A model generated the notes under the pieces. The model searched no databases and had not been told where the DNA came from. It saw only the letters and a list, made by a program, of their open reading frames with translations. Shown piece by piece: positions 1 to 4,538 of a DNA stretch of 6,496 nt. The stretch comes from an uncultured Collinsella sp. (GTDB lineage: Bacteria > Actinomycetota > Coriobacteriia > Coriobacteriales > Coriobacteriaceae): contig CABUWA010000112.1 of the NCBI GenBank assembly GCA_902495085.1, positions 1 to 6,496 on the forward strand. The letters run 5' to 3'. Every line of letters begins with the position of its first letter. Within the stretch, counting starts at the first letter, position 1. The position numbers and the translations under genes are program-made.

Positions 1-24
1 AGAAGCCTCTTCGGAGGCTTTTTT
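1..24 (+). terminator. Rho-independent terminator of the gene left of the window
   Basis: A perfect 7-bp stem (AAGCCTC at 3-9, GAGGCTT at 14-20) is closed by a TTCG tetraloop and runs into six T (19-24). This is a textbook intrinsic terminator. It ends only 26 bases before the ATG at 51, so no complete promoter is visible for the downstream gene. That gene either uses a promoter overlapping the terminator or relies on read-through. Confidence 0.93.
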
Positions 25-50
25 GTTACCGATAGACGGTGAGGTCCACG

Positions 51-2396
51 ATGGAAACGCTTGAGCGCAACGAGTGGGCAGACGTTGCCCAACTGGTCGA
101 GATCACGAGCGATGCTGTCATCATCTGTGAGCTCGACGGAACCATTCTGCATGTGAATAATCGTTTGCTCGACCTGATGTGCGAGGAACGCGCTGACGTC
201 ATCAGCGGTGATGTCAAAGACGTTCTGTACTCGTCTGCCTTTGAGCGCGCGACCGAACATCGCCTGCCGTTTGAGACCGATGGCTCCGAGAGCGAGCTGA
301 TGCTCAAGCTGAGCGACGGGTCTTTTATTCCCGTCTTGGTTCGCGCGGGTTCCGTTACGCCTCCGTGTATCTTTGGACGTCGTGCACCGCGTGTCCTGGT
401 GGCGCTTCACAGCATCGAAGAGCAGTATTCCCACGATCGTCAGCTCAAACGTGCGCTATCGGAGCTTAGGGTGGCGAATAAACGCCTTTCGGGTACCCTT
501 TCAGTCATTATGAGTACCGTGGGCTCCGATGAGCTCCCCAGCTTGCTCGATACCGTTTTGAATCAGCTCGTTGGAACGCTCGATGCCTCCGGTGCGGCTA
601 TCTATTTTTCCGAGAGCGGCGGCTTTAAGCTCCGCGGTGTTTCTAAGGAGCTTGAGGACAGCTATCTGCCCGAGTTTATGCCGTACGGCGCGGGCATTCC
701 GACCTACGTACTTCGCGAGTCGCGTGCCTGTCGCCTGTCGATCCAGCAGGACCTTGAGGGCGACCGGGTTGCTTCGGGTATGTTCATGGATTTGGACAAT
801 CGTTCCAAGCACTTGCTGCGCGTGCAGGATATGCCCCCGTATCGCAGCGAGATCTGTCTTCCTGTGTTTTACGGCACGCAGGTCCTTGGCGTGTTGGAAG
901 TTGGCTGGAAACGCCCCCAGGCGCCACTTGCCTATGACGTGAACGTGCTCGAGGTCATCTGCGATTACCTGTCTATTCAGCTGGTCGGCATGGCGTCGAG
1001 CTTACGTTCGCGCCGCACGGCGGAGCTCGGCCGCTCGCTCAATTTGCTGCGCGACGAACTGTTTACCTATCTCGGTGATCCCGTTGCCGCCTCGCGAGCG
1101 GTGTCGACGGAAATCTGCACGGTGCTCAATTGTCATTTCTGCCCCGTGGAGTATGATGCGGGCCTCGAAACCTATGTCATCGATTTTGAGGGCGGCAGTC
1201 GTGTGCCGTTGCCGGGCGATCCGGAGTCGCTCTTCTTTTCCACCACCGCACCAGCTGCGCGTTTGGGGGTCGCTTCCGATGGTTTTGAGCCGTCGGTGCT
1301 GGGCGGTGCGAGTGCTGATGATCTTAAGCATGTGCGCTTGACCCGCGTCGACGAATCCATGCCTATGGGCGGATGGTTGAGGGCTCATGGCCTGCCGTGC
1401 CAGGGCCTCTATGTCGATTCCGGCTTCGAGGCGGGACGCGTTCGCTCGGAGGGCGGCGGTCGGCGGAACAACGATGCGATCGTTCCCGCTGATATCGCCA
1501 AGGGGCCGACGAGGCGCGCTTTGCTGCTCCGCGATGGCAGCCAAGAACCAATTGACGACCTTGAATACGACTACCTGGTGCATCTGGCGCATGACTTTGA
1601 GCTGATCTATGAAGGCGAGTCTCAAAAGCGCGAAGAGCGTCATATCGCTCAGACGCTTCAGATTGGCATGAGAAATTCGCTTGGTGACGTTCCGGGCATT
1701 GCAACCGATTCGGTATACCTATCGGCAACGAATTCTGCGTTGGTCGGCGGCGACTTCTATACGCTTGTCCGTCTTCCCGACGATTGTGCCGTAATGATTT
1801 TGGGCGATGTGTCCGGCAAGGGGATTGAGGCGGCGTCGATGTCGGCACTCGTCAAGACGGCGCTGACGGCCTATGCCTGGGAGGGTGCAGGGCCTGCCCG
1901 TATGGCACGCTCGCTCAATAGCATGCTCATGGGCTTTTCGAGGGTCGAGACGTTTGTGACGGCGTTTATCGCCAAGATCGATCTTAAAGCGGGCCGCGCT
2001 ACTTATTGCTCTGCGGGACATCCTCCCACTATGGTCATTAGGCCGTCGTCGACGCCGCGTGGCGGCGGCGAGACCTGCGGGGGAGAAGTGGAGCTCCTTG
2101 GGTGCCAATCGGGCGTGATCGGTGCCTTTGAGAGCATGGTCTACGAGACGGGCGTGTTTACATTCGCTCCTGGTGACATGCTATTTATGTATACCGACGG
2201 AACAATCGAAGCACGTGATCGCTCGGGTGCTTTCTTTGGCGAGCAGCGCCTTCGTGACCTTCTGCTCTCTGTCTCGGGTGAGGGCGTATCGGGAATCTGC
2301 GGTAAGGTCTTGGGCGAGCTTGATCGCTTTACCGAGTCGGCGCTGGACGATGACATCGCGCTGGTCTCCCTTGAGTTTTTACGGGGTCGATCGTAG
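51..2396 (+). CDS. Multi-sensor PP2C-family serine phosphatase (PAS-GAF-GAF-like-SpoIIE/RsbU)
   Basis: Predicted cytosolic phosphatase of 781 residues that would remove phosphate from a STAS-domain protein in a partner-switching pathway. No membrane segment or signal peptide is seen. Domains in order: PAS (about 12-115, with the typical SDAVIICELDGTILHVNN stretch); a charged helical linker (about 120-155); GAF (about 160-317); a divergent GAF-like region with a low-complexity insert (about 325-525); and PP2C/SpoIIE (about 530-780). The phosphatase has the metal-binding and family motifs VGGDFY (Asp568), GDVSGKG (Asp586), AGHPP (from 655), YTDG (Asp716) and the C-terminal DDD (766-768). The helix around IAQTLQ (532-537) matches the regulatory switch region of RsbU/SpoIIE. 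I chose ATG 51 over the in-frame GTG 39 because GAGGT (41-45) lies 5 bases before it. The STAS-kinase gene follows 81 bases downstream, which fits co-transcription. The family call is firm. The ligand and substrate are inferred. Confidence 0.93.
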   Translation: METLERNEWADVAQLVEITSDAVIICELDGTILHVNNRLLDLMCEERADVISGDVKDVLYSSAFERATEHRLPFETDGSESELMLKLSDGSFIPVLVRAGSVTPPCIFGRRAPRVLVALHSIEEQYSHDRQLKRALSELRVANKRLSGTLSVIMSTVGSDELPSLLDTVLNQLVGTLDASGAAIYFSESGGFKLRGVSKELEDSYLPEFMPYGAGIPTYVLRESRACRLSIQQDLEGDRVASGMFMDLDNRSKHLLRVQDMPPYRSEICLPVFYGTQVLGVLEVGWKRPQAPLAYDVNVLEVICDYLSIQLVGMASSLRSRRTAELGRSLNLLRDELFTYLGDPVAASRAVSTEICTVLNCHFCPVEYDAGLETYVIDFEGGSRVPLPGDPESLFFSTTAPAARLGVASDGFEPSVLGGASADDLKHVRLTRVDESMPMGGWLRAHGLPCQGLYVDSGFEAGRVRSEGGGRRNNDAIVPADIAKGPTRRALLLRDGSQEPIDDLEYDYLVHLAHDFELIYEGESQKREERHIAQTLQIGMRNSLGDVPGIATDSVYLSATNSALVGGDFYTLVRLPDDCAVMILGDVSGKGIEAASMSALVKTALTAYAWEGAGPARMARSLNSMLMGFSRVETFVTAFIAKIDLKAGRATYCSAGHPPTMVIRPSSTPRGGGETCGGEVELLGCQSGVIGAFESMVYETGVFTFAPGDMLFMYTDGTIEARDRSGAFFGEQRLRDLLLSVSGEGVSGICGKVLGELDRFTESALDDDIALVSLEFLRGRS

Positions 2397-2418
2397 GTCA
2401 CGACGCCTGACGGGCGAA

Positions 2419-2436
2419 ATCTGCGCGGTTGCAGAT
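2419..2436 (+). other. Intercistronic hairpin between phosphatase and STAS-kinase genes
   Basis: A perfect 6-bp inverted repeat (ATCTGC at 2419-2424, GCAGAT at 2431-2436) has a 6-base loop. No T-tract follows, so it is not an intrinsic terminator. It may be an mRNA-processing or stability element between the two cistrons, or chance. The in-frame GTG at 2439 follows it directly and has no ribosome binding site. Confidence 0.35.
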
Positions 2437-2477
2437 ACGTGTGCATCGAGCGAGCTCTTTTGGGGAACCATGGTCGT

Positions 2478-3224
2478 ATGAATGAGTGGAATGACATAGC
2501 GGTTTTGACGCCACCGGGCGATATCGACATCGCCTCGGTGCCCGCACTGCGCCGACGGTTGGATAATTTGATCGACCGGGGCGTGCGTCGTGTTGTCATC
2601 AATTGCCAGGCCGTGGGCTTTATCGACTCGACGGGTTTGGCGTTTTTGCTTACACGTGCTAGAGAGCTTATGAGGCATGAGGGACTGCTTTCGCTCGTTA
2701 ACGCCTCCGATGGGGTCGTTCGCTTTTTGGAAATTGCCCGATTTGTCGACATCCTGCATGTCGCGGGCCCGGCGCGGGAGTCGATTCCCGCCATTCCGGT
2801 GGGGGAGTTGCCGCGATGGAGCAAGAGCGTCGAAGTGCAGCGAGGCATCGAGAATCTCCCGTATTATCGGCACCGTGTGGCCGAGCTCCTCGAATCGCTT
2901 CCCCTGAGGCGTGATGAGCGCTATGACGTCGCATTGGCGTTGGGGGAGGCATTGGGTAACGCATATGACCATGCGGGCGGTGTTGGCTGCATCCTGACGG
3001 TTCAGGCCTATGGGGACCGTGTTGTGCTCGAGGTGCTTGATCGGGGCGCTGGCTATTCTATCGATGGGGCGAGCGAGCCGGTGGCATCCGAGGAACGCGG
3101 ACGCGGTATCAAGCTTATGCGCATGCTCGTCGATAACGTGGAGGTTGCCCGTCGCACGGATGGCGCTGGCACACGCGTTCGGATGGTGAAGCTGTTTAGC
3201 TCGGCATTGGAATCGTGCGCATAG
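2478..3224 (+). CDS. STAS / anti-sigma-kinase (HATPase_c_2) fusion protein
   Basis: A 248-residue cytosolic partner-switching protein. Residues 1-100 form a STAS (SpoIIAA/RsbV-like) domain: beta-strand TPPGDIDIA, then FIDSTGLAFLL (48-58), where Ser51 matches the serine phosphorylated in SpoIIAA/RsbV. Residues about 118-240 form a GHKL ATPase of the RsbW/SpoIIAB type: N-box EALGNAYDHA (157-166, Glu157 and Asn161), G1 box DRGAGY (188-193) and G2 box ERGRGIKLM (206-214). A short linker with Pro and Trp joins them. STAS and kinase are usually separate proteins, so the fusion stands out. It may phosphorylate or mask its own STAS half, which the upstream phosphatase would reset. I chose ATG 2478 because the STAS fold begins there and GGGGA (2462-2466) lies 11 bases before it. 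The in-frame GTG 2439 would add 13 residues and lacks a binding site. Domain calls are firm; the target is unknown because no sigma factor lies in the window. Confidence 0.9.
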   Translation: MNEWNDIAVLTPPGDIDIASVPALRRRLDNLIDRGVRRVVINCQAVGFIDSTGLAFLLTRARELMRHEGLLSLVNASDGVVRFLEIARFVDILHVAGPARESIPAIPVGELPRWSKSVEVQRGIENLPYYRHRVAELLESLPLRRDERYDVALALGEALGNAYDHAGGVGCILTVQAYGDRVVLEVLDRGAGYSIDGASEPVASEERGRGIKLMRMLVDNVEVARRTDGAGTRVRMVKLFSSALESCA

Positions 3225-3277
3225 CGCCTTGACTTGGCGTTATTTACCTGCATGAACTTGCTTTGGGCAACTTTTTT
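3223..3277 (+). terminator. Possible weak terminator of the signalling operon
   Basis: A 6-bp stem with one G-T pair (AGCGCC at 3223-3228, GGCGTT at 3236-3241) overlaps the TAG stop and is followed by a poor T-run. A second tiny stem (TTGC at 3258-3261, GCAA at 3267-3270) leads into six T at 3272-3277. Neither is strong. Transcription may end here inefficiently, and the second T-run also belongs to the inverted repeat before the tRNA promoter. Confidence 0.3.
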
Positions 3278-3286
3278 GAAAAAAGT
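3270..3286. repeat. Perfect AT-rich palindrome abutting the first tRNA promoter
   Basis: ACTTTTTTGAAAAAAGT is a perfect 17-base palindrome around a central G. It ends two bases before the -35 hexamer at 3289. A related inverted repeat sits at the same distance from the second tRNA promoter. It may be an UP-like element bound by RNA polymerase alpha subunits, or a protein operator. The role is inferred. Confidence 0.6.
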
Positions 3287-3288
3287 AC

Positions 3289-3317
3289 TTGCGTCTTTAG
3301 GACAACTCGCGTAAATT
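3289..3317 (+). promoter_or_regulatory. Promoter of tRNA Gly-Cys-Gly unit
   Basis: A -35 of TTGCGT (3289-3294) and a -10 of TAAATT (3312-3317) are separated by the optimal 17 bases. The first tRNA starts 12 bases after the -10, so only a few leader bases would precede it. The second tRNA promoter has the same spacing and distance to its tRNA, which supports this call. Confidence 0.8.
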
Positions 3318-3329
3318 AATAACCCGCAA

Positions 3330-3405
3330 GCGGACATGGCTCAGTTGGTAGAGCACAACCTTGCCAAGGTTGGGGTCGCGGGTTCGAGCCCCGTTGTCCG
3401 CTCCA
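3330..3405 (+). tRNA. tRNA-Gly (GCC), copy 1
   Basis: Full cloverleaf of 76 bases with encoded CCA. The acceptor GCGGACA pairs with TGTCCGC, the D-stem is GCTC/GAGC, the anticodon stem is CAACC/GGTTG with loop TTGCCAA (anticodon GCC), and the T-arm carries TTCGAGC. It reads GGC and GGU codons. It is base-for-base identical to the copies at 3557 and 3763. Confidence 0.98.
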
Positions 3406-3415
3406 TTGCATTTCC

Positions 3416-3439
3416 GGACCGTCTCAAGCGGTCCTTTTT
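3416..3439 (+). terminator. Terminator-like hairpin between tRNA-Gly and tRNA-Cys
   Basis: GGACCG (3416-3421) pairs perfectly with CGGTCC (3429-3434) over a 7-base loop and runs into TTTTT (3435-3439). One base later tRNA-Cys begins. There is no space for a promoter in between, so it cannot be a full stop if tRNA-Cys is expressed from the upstream promoter. Partial attenuation or a processing hairpin is more likely. Confidence 0.7.
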
Positions 3440-3440
3440 C

Positions 3441-3514
3441 GGCGAAGTGGCCAAGTGGTAAGGCAGAGGCCTGCAAAGCCTTTACCCCCGGTTCGAATCC
3501 GGGCTTCGCCTCCA
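3441..3514 (+). tRNA. tRNA-Cys (GCA)
   Basis: Cloverleaf of 74 bases with encoded CCA. The acceptor GGCGAAG pairs with CTTCGCC, the anticodon stem is GAGGC/GCCTT (one G-T pair) with loop CTGCAAA (anticodon GCA), and the T-arm has TTCGAAT. It lies between two Gly tRNAs. No separate promoter is seen in the 35 bases after copy 1, which are mostly hairpin. Confidence 0.97.
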
Positions 3515-3523
3515 GGCAACATC

Positions 3524-3550
3524 CGGGCGCTCCGGCGCCCGTTTTGTTTT
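3524..3550 (+). terminator. Terminator-like hairpin after tRNA-Cys
   Basis: CGGGCGC (3524-3530) pairs with GCGCCCG (3535-3541) over a TCCG loop, then TTTTGTTTT. It would be a strong intrinsic terminator, yet Gly copy 2 begins only 7 bases after the T-run with no room for a promoter. Copy 2 should therefore depend on read-through. Confidence 0.75.
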
Positions 3551-3556
3551 ACATAT

Positions 3557-3632
3557 GCGGACATGGCTCAGTTGGTAGAGCACAACCTTGCCAAGGTTGG
3601 GGTCGCGGGTTCGAGCCCCGTTGTCCGCTCCA
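3557..3632 (+). tRNA. tRNA-Gly (GCC), copy 2
   Basis: Identical over all 76 bases, CCA included, to the copies at 3330 and 3763. Last gene of the first unit, followed by a strong terminator. It lacks its own visible promoter. Confidence 0.98.
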
Positions 3633-3640
3633 AGCGCAAC

Positions 3641-3670
3641 AGCCCGACTACTACGGTAGCCGGGCTTTTT
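3641..3670 (+). terminator. Terminator of the Gly-Cys-Gly unit
   Basis: A long stem (AGCCCG at 3641-3646 with CGGGCT at 3661-3666, then one A-C mismatch and CTAC with GTAG) is capped by TACG and followed by a T-run to 3670. It is followed by a spacer and a fresh promoter, as expected of a true transcription end. Confidence 0.88.
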
Positions 3671-3690
3671 CGTACCCATCGCCTGGGCTC

Positions 3691-3721
3691 GAACTTTTTT
3701 CAAATTATTCGAAAATAGTTC
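3691..3721. repeat. Inverted repeat abutting the second tRNA promoter
   Basis: GAACTTTTTTC (3691-3701) and GAAAATAGTTC (3711-3721) are inverted repeats with a single mismatch and a 9-base AT-rich spacer. The right arm touches the -35 at 3722. The AGT of the arm sits two bases from the -35, exactly as in the palindrome at 3270-3286. It looks like the same element with a longer spacer. Confidence 0.6.
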
Positions 3722-3750
3722 TTGCATTCGGGTGGATCATCCCGTATATT
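3722..3750 (+). promoter_or_regulatory. Promoter of tRNA Gly-Val unit
   Basis: A -35 of TTGCAT (3722-3727) and a -10 of TATATT (3745-3750) are 17 bases apart. The tRNA starts 12 bases after the -10, the same as in the first unit. The flanking bases resemble the first promoter, so the promoter-tRNA-Gly block was probably duplicated. Confidence 0.85.
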
Positions 3751-3762
3751 AAATCCTCGCAG

Positions 3763-3838
3763 GCGGACATGGCTCAGTTGGTAGAGCACAACCTTGCCAA
3801 GGTTGGGGTCGCGGGTTCGAGCCCCGTTGTCCGCTCCA
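3763..3838 (+). tRNA. tRNA-Gly (GCC), copy 3
   Basis: Identical to the copies at 3330 and 3557 (76 bases, CCA encoded, anticodon GCC). First gene of the second unit; only three T separate it from tRNA-Val, so the two are cut from one precursor. Confidence 0.98.
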
Positions 3839-3841
3839 TTT

Positions 3842-3916
3842 GGGCGTTTAGCTCAGGGGGAGAGCGCTTCCCTGACACGGAAGAGGTCAGAAGTTCAAAT
3901 CTTCTAACGCCCACCA
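3842..3916 (+). tRNA. tRNA-Val (GAC)
   Basis: Cloverleaf of 75 bases with encoded CCA. The acceptor GGGCGTT pairs with AACGCCC, the D-stem is GCTC/GAGC, the anticodon stem is CTTCC/GGAAG with loop CTGACAC (anticodon GAC), and the T-arm is AGAAG/CTTCT with TTCAAAT. It reads GUC and GUU. Confidence 0.97.
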
Positions 3917-3924
3917 AATGTTCG

Positions 3925-3960
3925 CAGTCCAGAGGCTTTGCTTCTGGACTGTTTTGTTTT
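3925..3960 (+). terminator. Terminator of the Gly-Val unit
   Basis: A 12-bp stem with one G-T pair (3925-3936 with 3940-3951; outer arm CAGTCCAGA) has a three-T loop and is followed by TTTTGTTTT. It is the strongest terminator in the window and closes the tRNA cluster. Confidence 0.93.
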
Positions 3961-3999
3961 ATGCCGCCAAACATGCCAGCAAATTTTGATCCAAGGTCT

Positions 4000-4047
4000 G
4001 TATGCGATGGTCTTCGTATCCCGTAGGGGTGCCGGCAGATTGCATAC
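4000..4047 (+). other. Long stem-loop in the spacer
   Basis: GTATGCGAT (4000-4008) pairs with ATTGCATAC (4039-4047) as a 9-bp stem with one G-T pair. The 30-base loop holds an inner hairpin, ATCCC (4018-4022) with GGGGT (4026-4030). No T-tract follows. It could be part of a small RNA, a remnant, or chance; I see no promoter for it. Confidence 0.3.
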
Positions 4048-4186
4048 GTCCTGGCCGAGCGTGACCGCAACATGTTGGTCAAGCATAATCTTTTGGATTC
4101 TTTTGGCGTGAGTGGCTTGGTTTTAGTAGGATTTGTCAGTGGCTTGACTACGGGGGTTTTATAGCTGCCATGCAGGTAGCCGTGTT

Positions 4187-4200
4187 GGTAACGTTTTACC
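4187..4200. repeat. Short inverted repeat upstream of a consensus -10
   Basis: GGTAACGTTTTACC has 5-bp arms (GGTAA/TTACC) around CGTT. It lies 23 bases before TATAAT (4223) and ends where a -35 would be expected. It could be an operator or activator site for nrdD, but this is inference from position. Confidence 0.3.
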
Positions 4201-4222
4201 GACTTGTCAAATACCCCTCATT

Positions 4223-4228
4223 TATAAT
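4223..4228 (+). promoter_or_regulatory. Consensus -10 (TATAAT), candidate distal nrdD promoter
   Basis: A perfect TATAAT. No good -35 lies at 16-18 bases; the nearest is TTGTCA (4204-4209), only 13 bases away. If used, it would likely need an activator. Transcription would start near 4235 and place the NrdR box in the early transcribed region. Confidence 0.4.
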
Positions 4229-4265
4229 GCGTCTGCAAAATGACTAATTGCTTTGACCTGCTGAA

Positions 4266-4281
4266 ACACTATATGTTGTGT
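4266..4281. promoter_or_regulatory. NrdR box
   Basis: ACACTATATGTTGTGT matches the known NrdR operator consensus (ACACWATATATWGTGT) at 15 of 16 positions. NrdR is the nucleotide-sensing repressor of ribonucleotide reductase genes, and nrdD lies downstream, so site and gene support each other. NrdR boxes usually come in pairs; the best partner here is only partial (around 4300-4315, core ATATAG, offset 34). The site abuts the -35 of the candidate promoter at 4282. Confidence 0.8.
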
Positions 4282-4311
4282 TTGACCTAAAAAAAGAATA
4301 CAGGATATAGA
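4282..4311 (+). promoter_or_regulatory. Candidate proximal nrdD promoter
   Basis: TTGACC (4282-4287) and TATAGA (4306-4311) are 18 bases apart. The NrdR box touches the -35, so repressor binding would block polymerase, which is the usual arrangement. The leader to the nrdD start would be about 220 bases. TTTGACCT also occurs at 4252-4259, so the NrdR box lies between two copies of it. Confidence 0.5.
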
Positions 4312-4418
4312 TGCATCTTTGTCGTATGATAGATGGCGGACAGAGAACGAAGACCTTAATTGCCTCTTTTGAACGTGTCCTTGAGTCGCTTGATCGGCTC
4401 CTGGGAATGTCCGCATAG
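4311..4418 (+). CDS. Doubtful small ORF (35 residues) in the nrdD leader
   Basis: ATG 4311 to TAG 4416-4418. The C-terminal half, FERVLESLDRLLGMSA, could form an amphipathic helix. AGGA (4302-4305) lies 5 bases before the ATG, a possible binding site. It can be translated only from the distal promoter, since the proximal -10 covers the ATG. A start at ATG 4326 is possible but has no visible binding site. No family is recognised, and a chance frame is at least as likely. Confidence 0.2.
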   Translation: MHLCRMIDGGQRTKTLIASFERVLESLDRLLGMSA

Positions 4419-4444
4419 AGGCTTATGGTTTATCGAGAACACAG

Positions 4445-4510
4445 ATTGCGCGACGGCGCCGCAAGACAGGGGCAAGCCCTGCCGGGCATCGTTTGGCTCT
4501 GAAGCGCAAT
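4445..4510 (+). other. Possible structured RNA leader of nrdD
   Basis: ATTGCGC (4445-4451) is perfectly complementary to GCGCAAT (4504-4510) and could close a domain. Inside, CAGGG (4467-4471) pairs with CCCTG (4477-4481). Two alternatives compete: TTGCG (4446-4450) with CGCAA (4460-4464), and GCCC (4476-4479) with GGGC (4484-4487). It ends about 15 bases before the ribosome binding site. I do not recognise a known riboswitch. Confidence 0.3.
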
Positions 4511-4538
4511 GAGGCTACGACGCGAAAGAGGCAAGAGG

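Larger units (their letters stand above)
3961..4538. other. Non-coding region between tRNA cluster and nrdD
   Basis: 578 bases without a convincing gene. The left part (to about 4165) is more AT-rich and holds a long stem-loop (4000-4047) and short direct repeats: CTTTTGG at 4090 and 4100, and AGTGGCTTG at 4111 and 4138. The middle (4187-4311) holds an inverted repeat, a consensus -10, an NrdR box and a second candidate promoter. The right part (4311-4538) is the presumed nrdD leader, with one doubtful small ORF and potential RNA structure. Reading frames here are short, lack good ribosome binding sites and show no family I recognise. Confidence 0.6.

Noticed and set aside
1002..1643. 213-codon minus-strand frame, and other antisense frames, within the phosphatase gene
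   Set aside because: Shadow frames of a clearly coding GC-rich gene, with no recognisable domain of their own.
2439..2477. Upstream GTG start for the STAS-kinase protein
   Set aside because: No ribosome binding site precedes it, a hairpin ends three bases before it, and the added 13 residues are outside the STAS fold.
3330..3838. Regularly repeated 76-base units as a possible CRISPR array
   Set aside because: The repeats are complete tRNA-Gly genes, spacing is irregular (227 and 206 bases) and the intervals hold a tRNA, hairpins and promoters.
3842..3960. tRNA 3' end as an integration site (att) of a mobile element
   Set aside because: No integrase, no displaced duplicate of a tRNA 3' end and no foreign gene is seen downstream in the window.
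3361..4026. 221-codon + strand frame, and others on both strands, across the tRNA cluster
   Set aside because: They are translations of tRNA genes; stretches such as MAQLVEHNLAKVGVAGSS arise from tRNA-Gly itself. tRNA cloverleaves, promoters and terminators explain the region.
4027..4164. Open frame ending at TAG 4162-4164 with residues such as VLAERDRNMLVKHNLL
   Set aside because: It looks somewhat protein-like, but there is no start codon with a binding site (only ATG 4072, 30 residues) and no recognised family. A gene remnant is possible but cannot be supported.
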